Source: JBNJGB01 sp051747385
GTDB taxonomy: Bacteria > Myxococcota_A > UBA9042 > PHBI01 > JACKFB01
Assembly (NCBI GenBank): GCA_051747385.1
Contig: JBNJGB010000032.1
Span: 1 to 64,000, forward strand
Reading direction: 5' to 3'
Length of the DNA: 64,000 bases
In this document: positions 24,532 to 33,881 of the stretch, one piece after another
How the letters are laid out: the number at the start of each line of letters is the position of its first letter
Position numbering within the stretch: position 1 is the first letter of the stretch
Notes under the pieces: model-generated
Database searches by the model: none
What the model saw: the letters and a program-made list of their open reading frames with translations, nothing else
Told to the model about the DNA's origin: nothing
Position numbers and translations under genes: made by a program

Positions 24532-25680
24532 CTACCAGCCCTCGGTGAGGCCGCCGTCGAACCAGTCCCAGAGCACGTAGAAGTACACCTCCACGGAGCG
24601 CGCGTCGGCGTCGTTCACCGGGATGCGCACGGCCGCGTTCGCCATGATGTTCTGGCGGGTGTTGAGGGTGACCTGGAGCTGCGGGACCAGGTCCCAGTGG
24701 GTCTGCGCGCCGTCGGCGAGGTCCCGGGCGCCCAGGACGCCCACCATGGGGGTCCACGTGCGCCCGAAGCGCCCCTGCCTGAAGCTCCGGCCGTACAGCC
24801 CCCGCCAGAACGCTTCGTGGTCCTTGTGATCCGGGTCCACGGACAGGCCCGCGCCCCCCTGGAGCTGCACGAAGCCGGCCGCGGCGAGGCTCTGCCCGTA
24901 GGACAGGAAGGGCTCGAACACCGTGGTGCCGCCGCCGAAGCCGTCGTCCTCGTCGCCCGTGGGGAGCACCACCTCCCCCGTGAGGCTCAGGATGGAGCCC
25001 GTGCGCAGGCTGTGGAGCAGGGCGGCCTTGATCCCCAGGGCGACGTCCTCGAGGCCCCCCTTCCACCCGTCGCCCGAGCCCTGATCGTGGATGGTGAACG
25101 GGACCACGGCCTCGAACTGGTAGCGATCGCCGAAGCGCTTCTCGTAGGTGAGCTCGTGGTAGACCGCGCGGGGCTCCTCGGTCTTCACGCCCACGGTGTA
25201 GACGGCCTCGTCCTCGGGATAGGCCTTCTCGATGAACATGGGCCGCGGGAAGTTCAGCTCTCCGCGGGGCCAGCCGTCGTCGTCGCAGAAGGTCCGCAGG
25301 TGGTCGACCGCGGCCTGGATCTCGCCGTCCGTGAGCGCCTCGTCGAACGCGGGCATCATCCGGGCGAAGCCGCGGGCCGGGCCGCCCTGGTGCGCGACCG
25401 CGAGCCAGTCCACGTCCGGCTCCCGGGTCGCGAAGCTGCAGTCCGTGAAGTCGGGCAGCGGCGTCTCGAAGCGCACCAGCGCAGGGTCCCCGCCGGTCCC
25501 GTCGACGCCGTGGCAGCTCGCGCAGGCCTCCGTGTAGATCGCCTCCCCGGTGCGGGCCGTGGCGCGCCGGGGCTCGTCCGGGCTCCGTTCCGCGGGTGCG
25601 GCGCCGAGCGCCAGGATGCACGAGAGGAGGCCGACGGCCCCGAGCAGGGCCGTCGCGGTGGGGGTCCGTGGATTGTCCAT
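24532..25680 (-). CDS. Cytochrome c fused to an outer-membrane beta-barrel-like domain
   Basis: A 382-residue protein with a signal peptide. A class I cytochrome c domain (residues about 40-130) has one haem site, CASCHG, and a Met in RMMPAF that could be the axial ligand. From about residue 140 to the end the sequence shows alternating hydrophobic strands with frequent Tyr/Trp/Gly turns (YQFEAVVPFTIHDQGSGDGW, ILSLTGEVVLPTGDED) and ends in aromatic residues, as in outer-membrane barrels of the phenol-degradation meta-pathway type. This suggests a barrel carrying its own haem. It heads an operon with the pentaheme cytochrome 37 bp downstream. Together they may form an electron conduit at the outer membrane, though a sensor or transport role cannot be excluded. 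Confidence 0.75.
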   Translation of the reverse strand: MDNPRTPTATALLGAVGLLSCILALGAAPAERSPDEPRRATARTGEAIYTEACASCHGVDGTGGDPALVRFETPLPDFTDCSFATREPDVDWLAVAHQGGPARGFARMMPAFDEALTDGEIQAAVDHLRTFCDDDGWPRGELNFPRPMFIEKAYPEDEAVYTVGVKTEEPRAVYHELTYEKRFGDRYQFEAVVPFTIHDQGSGDGWKGGLEDVALGIKAALLHSLRTGSILSLTGEVVLPTGDEDDGFGGGTTVFEPFLSYGQSLAAAGFVQLQGGAGLSVDPDHKDHEAFWRGLYGRSFRQGRFGRTWTPMVGVLGARDLADGAQTHWDLVPQLQVTLNTRQNIMANAAVRIPVNDADARSVEVYFYVLWDWFDGGLTEGW

Positions 25681-25866
25681 CGCCTGCTCCCCTGGCGGGA
25701 GGGGCCGACGACGGAGCCGGCCTCTCCTCGACCGTCGGTGCGGCGCCTGTCTCGTACCCGAGTCTACGCCCATGTCCGGCGGCCCGCCAGGGGCTTCGGG
25801 AAAGCCGTGGCTCGAGAGGGCGTTGGTGCTAGACTCCGGCCGCCTGAAGACCCGTGGAGGGCCCCC

Positions 25867-27513
<1,647 letters not shown>

Positions 27514-27518
27514 GGCGG

Positions 27519-27535
27519 GCCCGGAGGACCCGGGC
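27519..27535. terminator. Hairpin between convergent genes
   Basis: GCCCGG and CCGGGC flank a 5-nt loop, 6 bp after the fumarase stop and 10 bp from the end of the opposing GTPase gene. No U-tract is present on either strand. It may act in both directions. Confidence 0.4.
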
Positions 27536-27544
27536 GGAGGTGTG

Positions 27545-29011
27545 TCAGCCCAGGTCCTCCTCGACCTGCTGGACGAGGAGCCTCTGGAGCTCCACGCGGA
27601 GCTCCGAAGGCGGGTCGTGGGGCTTCTTGCGGAGGGCGGTCAGGACCTTGTGGATGGCCTTCCGGCGGTCGTCGGGGACGTCGTCGCTGGGCTTGGGGAG
27701 GGCGGCGAGGACCTCCTGGGCCTCCTCCGTGGGGCGCGCGTGGGCCCAGTTCCGGACCACCTCGAAGTGGATCAGGGCCCGGTCGAGGAGCACCCAGCCG
27801 AAGTTCGGGTTCGGGTGCGGCCCGATCCGCAGCCGCCGCTCGCCCCGCAGCATCCGCCGCACCGCCAGCGGGCCCCGGTCCATGGACACCTGGGCGAAGC
27901 GCCGCCCGAGCTGATAGGCGGCCAGCCCCGCCGCACCCACGCCCCCGAGCGCCGCGCCCGTCCCCCAGGAGGCGCCGCCGACCGCGGCGTCGATGGCTCC
28001 GCCGGCCGTGGCGCCGCCCGCCGCCGACAGGAGCACCAGGGTCTTGGGCGACAGGCCGAAGGTGCTCCAGGAGGCCTCGGAGAAGAGGTCCTCCTCGAAG
28101 GGGGCCCGCTCGAGCGGCGCGTCCTCGCCGAGGGCGCCGTGGCCGTACAGCGCCTCGATCCGGCGCCGGGCCTTCGCCTCCTGGCGGGACAGCTCCGCAT
28201 GATACCGCTCGTAGAGCTTCTTGCGGAAGCGCTCGGCGTCCTGGCCCTCCGGCAGGGTCACCTCGGCGGTGTAGGCCACGGCGTCCACGACCAGGTCCGC
28301 GAGGACGGCGGCCGCCTCGAGGTTCCGCTGGCGCCGCTGGGCCAGCAGCGCGTCCACGGCGCGGCGCATGGGGCGCCGCCACGCCTCGTCCAGGGCCGCG
28401 AACGTGCGCAGGATCTCGACGCGTTGCGCGAAGGTGGCCCGGTGCGCGTCGAACTCCTCCACGGTCGAGAAGTACTGGGACAGGGCCGCGCGCCAGCCCT
28501 CCACGTGCCGCTCCACGCGCTCCGCGGCGTCGCTCTCCGGGTGGCGGATGCGGTTGATGAGCGCCGTGCTGGGCCGCGCCGCCCACTGCAGGACCTCCAT
28601 CTCGGCCTCGGCCCGCGGGCGATAGGGCTGGGTGCCGTCCACCACGTAGAGGATCCCGCCGCCGTCGATGATCGGCCGCAGCGCGCGGACCTCCATGCCG
28701 AACTCGCCGGTGCCCTCGAAGGTCTCCACGAAGCGCGCCAGGGTCTCCGGGCGATCCGCCGCCGACGCGGAGTGGCTCACCAGCCACTCGCGGGCCCGGG
28801 GCGCCTCCTCCAGGCCGGGGGTGTCCACGAGTCGGAGGACCACCTCCCCGTCCACCTCGATGGGATAGCCGCGGGTCGTGGTGGTGGTGCCGGGGCGCTC
28901 CCCGATGGCCGGCCCGCGGCCCGGGCGGAGCTCGGCGAGGGTCGCCACCACGCTGGACTTGCCCTTGTTGGTGCGTCCCACGACCACAAGGGTCGGCGCC
29001 TCTTCGCTCAT
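27545..29011 (-). CDS. DUF3482-type GTPase
   Basis: A 488-residue protein. The N-terminal GTPase domain has a P-loop GRTNKGKSS, a switch II DTPGLEE, and a weak fourth motif (INRIRHPES in place of NKxD). The rest is helical, with a glycine-rich hydrophobic patch near residues 330-375 (SAAGGATAGGAIDAAVGGAS) that may insert into or lie on the membrane. This domain order fits the DUF3482 GTPase family, which is usually encoded next to a DUF2868 membrane protein. Here its ATG overlaps the stop of that partner by 4 bp. The cellular role is unknown. Membrane remodelling or stress response has been suggested for similar GTPases, but nothing in this sequence decides it. Confidence 0.85.
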   Translation of the reverse strand: MSEEAPTLVVVGRTNKGKSSVVATLAELRPGRGPAIGERPGTTTTTRGYPIEVDGEVVLRLVDTPGLEEAPRAREWLVSHSASAADRPETLARFVETFEGTGEFGMEVRALRPIIDGGGILYVVDGTQPYRPRAEAEMEVLQWAARPSTALINRIRHPESDAAERVERHVEGWRAALSQYFSTVEEFDAHRATFAQRVEILRTFAALDEAWRRPMRRAVDALLAQRRQRNLEAAAVLADLVVDAVAYTAEVTLPEGQDAERFRKKLYERYHAELSRQEAKARRRIEALYGHGALGEDAPLERAPFEEDLFSEASWSTFGLSPKTLVLLSAAGGATAGGAIDAAVGGASWGTGAALGGVGAAGLAAYQLGRRFAQVSMDRGPLAVRRMLRGERRLRIGPHPNPNFGWVLLDRALIHFEVVRNWAHARPTEEAQEVLAALPKPSDDVPDDRRKAIHKVLTALRKKPHDPPSELRVELQRLLVQQVEEDLG

Positions 29012-30510
29012 GGGCCCTCTCCGAGGGGCTGCACGTCCAGGTACGGATCCGTCATGGTGCCCACCATGCGCCGCCAGCGCGAGACGTCCCCGGGATACGG
29101 GGGCTCCACCTGGTCGCCCGCGATCTCGCCCGCGAGCGCGACCACCACCGGCACGGTGTCGCCCACCCGCGCCCGGATGTCCTCGAGGAACCGGCGCAGC
29201 GCCCGGTCCGGCTCTTCGAAGGCCTCGGCGACCAGGACCACCATCTCCACGTCCTCGGCGGTCTCCAGGCTCTCCAGATCCGCCAGGTCCTCGCGATAGT
29301 CCCGTCCGCCCGCGCGGCGGAAGCCCGCCACCGAGGCCCCGGTGGCCCGCCGGACGGCCCGGGCCAGGGCGTCGTCGCCTCCCGGGAAGCCGCCCCAGCG
29401 GATGCCGTGGGCCGTGCGCGTCGCCGCGCCGGCGGGGTGGGCGTACGGCTCCGCGGGCAGGGCGCCGTCCTCCTCCGCTCCGGGCTCCGGGTGTCCGGCC
29501 ACGCGGGGGGTCTCGAGGCGTCGCACCACGCGCTCCACGTCCGGGCTGTCGAGAGGGAGGCGGCGCAGGTTCCTGGCCAGCGACCAGCGCCCAGCGGCCC
29601 ACAGCAGCAGGCGCGGGAGCAGCCCCCAGGTCACCGTGGCGGCGACCAGGAAGCGCCACCACGCCCCGGCGAGGGCGGCGCCCCGAGCCGCCGTGAACGC
29701 GCCCTCGAAGCGGCTGAAGCGCGTGGCCTCCACCAGGGAGAGGTCCGGCACCGCCGACGGGACGAGCCATGCCCACGGCGCCGCGATGGCCTGCACGATC
29801 GAGTGCATGAGGTCGGCGCCCACCTCGAGGGTCGTGCTCCAGGCGAAGGCCAGGTCGCTCAGGGCCACCAGGCGCAGGGTGCAGGCCAGGAGGCCCACGT
29901 TGAAGGCGATCCCGAGCGCCTGGACGAGGCCGAACGCGAGCCAGCCCTCCAGCCGGGCGTACAGCTTGCGCCGCGCCCGCAGCCTGTGGAGGACGTCCCG
30001 CAGGCGCACCACCTTCTCGTCGGCCGGGCGGCCCAGGCGGTCGGCCAGCCTCTCCAGGGCCCACCCGACCCCGGTCCGGAGATCGTCGAGGAGAGGCACG
30101 GCGCGGTACAGGCCCGGCGCCCAGCGCCACGCCGCGAGGCCGAGGACGGCCACGACGACCGAGAGGACCTGCAGCACCACGGCGACGGCCAGGTAGCTCA
30201 GCACGTTGATGGGTTGCTGCCCGTCGTAGACCAGCAGCGCCGCGGCCACGCCCCAGCCGATGCCGAAGCCGCCCACCACGAGCAGCACCCGGAGGAGCCG
30301 CGTCGCCCGGAGGAGCCGCTCGCCGACCGAGGGGCCGTGCCCCTCGTCACGGAGAGCCAGGAGCCAATCCGCCAGCACGTCCCGCCGGGATCGTCCCTCC
30401 ACCGGGACCCCGAGCGCCCGGTCCCGTTCGTGGAGGGCGCCGGGATCCTCGTCGCGATCCGCGTGCAGGCGCGCCTCGAGGTCGAGGAGCTCGGGGAGGG
30501 ACAGGGGCAT
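29008..30510 (-). CDS. DUF2868 membrane protein, partner of the GTPase
   Basis: A 500-residue protein with at least four membrane segments: two near residues 65-125, one pair around 200-240, one near 310-330. It carries the DUF2868 pattern LLDLEARLHADRDEDP at the start and LYARLEGWLAFGLVQALGI in the middle, and a soluble C-terminal part with EMVVLVAEAFEEPDRALR. The start is uncertain: ATG 30510 gives the expected N-terminus but has no Shine-Dalgarno, and ATG 30564 is in the same frame. It is the first gene of the DUF2868-DUF3482 pair, so it probably supplies a membrane platform for the GTPase. Confidence 0.8.
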   Translation of the reverse strand: MPLSLPELLDLEARLHADRDEDPGALHERDRALGVPVEGRSRRDVLADWLLALRDEGHGPSVGERLLRATRLLRVLLVVGGFGIGWGVAAALLVYDGQQPINVLSYLAVAVVLQVLSVVVAVLGLAAWRWAPGLYRAVPLLDDLRTGVGWALERLADRLGRPADEKVVRLRDVLHRLRARRKLYARLEGWLAFGLVQALGIAFNVGLLACTLRLVALSDLAFAWSTTLEVGADLMHSIVQAIAAPWAWLVPSAVPDLSLVEATRFSRFEGAFTAARGAALAGAWWRFLVAATVTWGLLPRLLLWAAGRWSLARNLRRLPLDSPDVERVVRRLETPRVAGHPEPGAEEDGALPAEPYAHPAGAATRTAHGIRWGGFPGGDDALARAVRRATGASVAGFRRAGGRDYREDLADLESLETAEDVEMVVLVAEAFEEPDRALRRFLEDIRARVGDTVPVVVALAGEIAGDQVEPPYPGDVSRWRRMVGTMTDPYLDVQPLGEGP

Positions 30511-30591
30511 CGCGGGGAGGATAGGCCGAACCGCGCGCCCCGTGTAGTTCCATCCTCCCCACATGCGATGTGGGCGCCGGCGACCGATCTC

Positions 30592-31446
30592 CTACTGGTA
30601 CACGTGCGCGCTCTGCTCCGCCGTCGGCAGGAGCTGCATGCCCAGGTAGGTGAAGACCACCGTGGCGAAGCCGACCACCGTCAGGACGGCGCCCGTGCGC
30701 TCGCTGAAGCCCTTCGTGAACCGGAGGTGCAGGTAGATGAGGAACACGAGCCAGCTCACCAGGGCCCAGTTCTCCTTCGGGTCCCACACCCAGTAGCTGC
30801 CCCAGGCCACCTCGGCCCAGATGGCGCCGATGACGAGGCCGATGGTCAGCAGGATGAAGCCGAACTGGATGGCGCGGTGCATGAAGCCGGCGTACGACAT
30901 CTCCTGCGAGCCGCCGCCGGGGGTCTGCAGCTCCACCGTGGTGTCGGGCTTGAACAGGTGCATCACCGCGGCCAGGAAGGCGAGGAACATCGCCCCGTAG
31001 CCGAGGAAGTAGACCACGACGTGGGGGACGAACCACACGCTCTGCAGGGCGGCGGGCAGGTTGACCACCTCCACGTCCGCCTTGGCCAGCGCGTACCCGT
31101 AGATGCCGGTGATGAACAGGCTGGTGATCGCCCCGAACCAGGCGATGCGGTAGAAGCGCTCCACCGCGATGTAGACGAGGGCCGTGCACCACGAGAACAG
31201 GAGCAGGGACTCGTGCAGGGTCTTGAAGGGCGGCCGCCCGTAGGCGATCCAGCGGTCGACGATGAGCGCGGTGGCCACGCCGAAGGCGGCCAGGAACAGC
31301 AAGGAGGCCACCCGGCGCAGGATCGGCGACGGCGCGTGGCGTCGCAGGGAGACGCCGCCGTAGGCCGCGGCCGCCAGGAGGAACAGGGCCACGGCCCCGA
31401 TGAACAGGGGCCCCTGGTCCCGGATCGGGTCCATCAGCGTCGTCAT
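30592..31446 (-). CDS. ccsA: Cytochrome c maturation protein CcsA/ResC (System II)
   Basis: A 284-residue integral membrane protein with about eight helices. The haem-handling WWD motif reads WGSYWVWDPKENWALVSW. Conserved His are present in FKTLHESLLLFSW and FVPHVVVYFLGYG, typical external haem ligands. It works with ResB to deliver haem to the outside and attach it to CXXCH sites. ATG 31446 overlaps the ResB stop (ATGA) and has GAGGAGGTG upstream inside resB, so the two are coupled. Length is normal for the short ResC form. Confidence 0.92.
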   Translation of the reverse strand: MTTLMDPIRDQGPLFIGAVALFLLAAAAYGGVSLRRHAPSPILRRVASLLFLAAFGVATALIVDRWIAYGRPPFKTLHESLLLFSWCTALVYIAVERFYRIAWFGAITSLFITGIYGYALAKADVEVVNLPAALQSVWFVPHVVVYFLGYGAMFLAFLAAVMHLFKPDTTVELQTPGGGSQEMSYAGFMHRAIQFGFILLTIGLVIGAIWAEVAWGSYWVWDPKENWALVSWLVFLIYLHLRFTKGFSERTGAVLTVVGFATVVFTYLGMQLLPTAEQSAHVYQ

Positions 31447-33506
31447 GCCGTCACCTCCTCGGGCTGCGCGGACGAGGTCGATCGTGCGGGCGAGCGGCGG
31501 CGCCGCCACCAGGGCTTCCAGCGGGCGAGCGCCACGGCCTGCAGCACGCCGAACACCAGGAGCCACATCCCGAACTCCACCAGCGGGAGGCCCGGATCGT
31601 AGACGACCTGGACGCCCGAGTACTTCGGATTGTCGGGGTCGAAGTTCGACTGGTACAGGTCCACGCCCGCGTACCGGAGCGGGTCGTTGACCCGGATGAC
31701 CTCCGTCAGGACGGGCTCGCCGTCCTCGAGGATGGTCAGGGTGCTCTTGTAGTTCTTGATGCCGTCCGGCTTCTCCCGGTAGACGACGAGGCGATCCTCG
31801 CCGAGGCGGATGGGCTGGTTCCGCTCCGCGAGCAGCAGGCGCTCCCGGGGCTCCTGGCCCGGCCGCGTGACGACGACCTGGGCGGCCGCCCGGACGGGGC
31901 CGTCCGGCCTGTCGACGAACTCGGTGCGCGGGGTCGCGTTCCGGATGGGCTCGTGCACCACGGCGGTCATGGAGTCCGCGACGCCGGTCAGGTCGAGGGG
32001 CTCACCCCACTCCACGTCGCCGCGGCCGACCACGCGGCCCCCCTCCACGTCGAGGCGCTCTCCGGTGTCGGCGACCAGCACGACCGCGTGCGGCGCGCCT
32101 GCGCGGCCGGGCTCGTACTCGTAGCGGAGGTTCGCGCCGCCCCCGTGGTCGCTCCCCGCCATCTGGCCCTTCGCGAACAGGTAGCGGGTCTTCACGTCGG
32201 CCGGATCCTCGCCCTCGGCGTAGATCTTCACGCCCAGGGCCGGGTTGTTCGGCTCGTTGGACCGGGTCGTGGCCTTGCCGGTCTGGATGTCGAGGTTGAA
32301 CTCCGGGTAGAAGCCGCCGACGGCCAGCTCCTTCCCGTCGGGGAGCGCATGGGTCTCACCCGGCTCCACCTCGACGCGGTCGCCGCCGGGCGTCGACAGG
32401 ACGTGCTTCGCGGGCCGGTCGCCCCGGCCGAGCTGGGACAGCACGTCCTCGGAGGGCTCCTGCCAGGCCAGCACCAGCTCGAACCGCCCCTCGGTGTCCC
32501 GGTAGGCGGCCGGCTCGCCGCTCTGCGAGGCCAGCCAGACGCTGCCCTCGTCGCCACCCTCGGCCATGTCCACCCGCACGGCGGGCCGCGGCGTGGCGTC
32601 GGGGGCCGCGCTCCGATCGGGCACGAAGGAGCGCTCCGGGGCGATGCTGCGGAAGACCCGCTCGACGGTCACGCGCGTCGCCGTGTCCTTCGGCGGGGCG
32701 CCCACCTCGGTCCCCGGCTCGGCGGGATCGGACTCGATCAGCTCGAAGTCGCCCTCCGCCTTGCGCTCGTAGGTGTAGAAGCGGAACTCCGGCTCGTAGC
32801 GGTCGAGCTCGAAGGCGTCGAGGCGCACGGTGAAGCCCAGATCGATCTCCCGCGGCAGCGGGTCGTCGGGGGTCACCTCCGTCGGGAAGGCCGACGCGGA
32901 CTGCCCGGTCTCCAGGTGGAGCATGCCCTTCTCGCCGCCGATCATGCCCACGAGGCCGCCGAGCAGGACCAGCACCACGGCGATGTGCGTGGCCATGCGC
33001 CCGATGTGGCGCCACTTGAGCAGGGCGCGGCGCCGGACGATGATCGTCGCCACCGAGGTGAGGGCGAGCAGGAACAGGTTGAAGACGAAGGGCAGGGAGT
33101 GGAAGAGGTCGTCGGCGTGCAGGTTCAGCAGCACCGGCGCGAGGGCGCCGTATCGGTCGTGGAACTGGGACGCGTCGACGTTCTGGATGATGAGCGTGCC
33201 GGACATCGTCCCGACGAGCAACGCCGTCAGGATGACGATGGCAGCCTCTGCGGACGCGAGATAGCGGAGCGTGTTCCGCCAGCGCGCGTGTCGCGCGATC
33301 CAGAGGATGGCCGCGCCGCCCATGGCGACCTGGACGACCGTGAAGGCGTTCGCCGTGCCCTCGACGAGGGACTGGAACCCAGCCGCCCCGAGCAGCAGCA
33401 GGACGAGTCCGAGGGTCGCCTGCCTCCAGGTCGGCTTGCCCCGCCGCCTGCGCGAGGCCTTTCCCCGTCCCTTGCGGGCGCCTCGCTCTCCTGTCCGAGC
33501 ACTCAT
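31443..33506 (-). CDS. resB: Cytochrome c maturation protein ResB (System II)
   Basis: A 687-residue ResB/Ccs1 protein. Four membrane helices are visible: three near the N-terminus (LGLVLLLLGAAGFQSL, AAIVILTALLVGTMSG, FVFNLFLLALTSVATIIV), with MATHIAVVLVLLGGLVGMIG shortly after, and a last one at the C-terminus (VEFGMWLLVFGVLQAVALA). The large periplasmic domain between them should bind apocytochrome. It ends with the ResB signature VNDPLRYAGVDLYQSNFDPD. The start is ATG 33506 with GAGGAG upstream. With ccsA it forms the whole System II ligase needed by the cytochromes elsewhere in the window. A lysine/arginine-rich cytosolic N-terminus of about 30 residues is an extra feature. Confidence 0.92.
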   Translation of the reverse strand: MSARTGERGARKGRGKASRRRRGKPTWRQATLGLVLLLLGAAGFQSLVEGTANAFTVVQVAMGGAAILWIARHARWRNTLRYLASAEAAIVILTALLVGTMSGTLIIQNVDASQFHDRYGALAPVLLNLHADDLFHSLPFVFNLFLLALTSVATIIVRRRALLKWRHIGRMATHIAVVLVLLGGLVGMIGGEKGMLHLETGQSASAFPTEVTPDDPLPREIDLGFTVRLDAFELDRYEPEFRFYTYERKAEGDFELIESDPAEPGTEVGAPPKDTATRVTVERVFRSIAPERSFVPDRSAAPDATPRPAVRVDMAEGGDEGSVWLASQSGEPAAYRDTEGRFELVLAWQEPSEDVLSQLGRGDRPAKHVLSTPGGDRVEVEPGETHALPDGKELAVGGFYPEFNLDIQTGKATTRSNEPNNPALGVKIYAEGEDPADVKTRYLFAKGQMAGSDHGGGANLRYEYEPGRAGAPHAVVLVADTGERLDVEGGRVVGRGDVEWGEPLDLTGVADSMTAVVHEPIRNATPRTEFVDRPDGPVRAAAQVVVTRPGQEPRERLLLAERNQPIRLGEDRLVVYREKPDGIKNYKSTLTILEDGEPVLTEVIRVNDPLRYAGVDLYQSNFDPDNPKYSGVQVVYDPGLPLVEFGMWLLVFGVLQAVALARWKPWWRRRRSPARSTSSAQPEEVTA

Positions 33507-33881
33507 GATGATCGTCTCCTCTGCGACCGTGTCCCGGCGCCGACTCCCGGCGCTCCCCGAACCCAGCGTCCCTTCGCGACGCACGGGCACGCCCTCCCAT
33601 CGCAAGTTCGGGGCCAACTCGCTCAGAGGCCGTCCTTTCGGGCCTGGAAGCCTGCAATCCCGGGATCCCGCGGCCCGCGTGCCGGCGGATCTGGGCGATC
33701 TCGCGCGGATCGGGCGCGTGTGATTTGGCACACGTCCGGGAGGTGTGGGTGAGAACCACCAGGCAGGTGCGCCGTCCCACACGCCGCTGGCGGCGGCCAG
33801 GCAGCAGCGGCAGCAACGTGAGGCGATGGGCGCCCGGTCCGCCTCGTGGTAGAGCGGGAGGGAGCGAGACCGGGGGATGGC
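33507..33881. other. 375-bp divergent intergenic region
   Basis: Separates resB-ccsA from the cNMP-desulfurase gene. It contains one CRP-like palindrome at 33717-33734. I see no gene, RNA or repeat. Confidence 0.55.
33717..33734. promoter_or_regulatory. CRP-family-like palindrome
   Basis: CGTGTG and CACACG flank a 6-nt AT-rich centre (ATTTGG), a perfect inverted repeat resembling sites of CRP/FNR-superfamily regulators. It lies 148 bp before the cNMP-desulfurase gene and about 210 bp before resB. No -10 sits at a standard distance. Confidence 0.35.
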
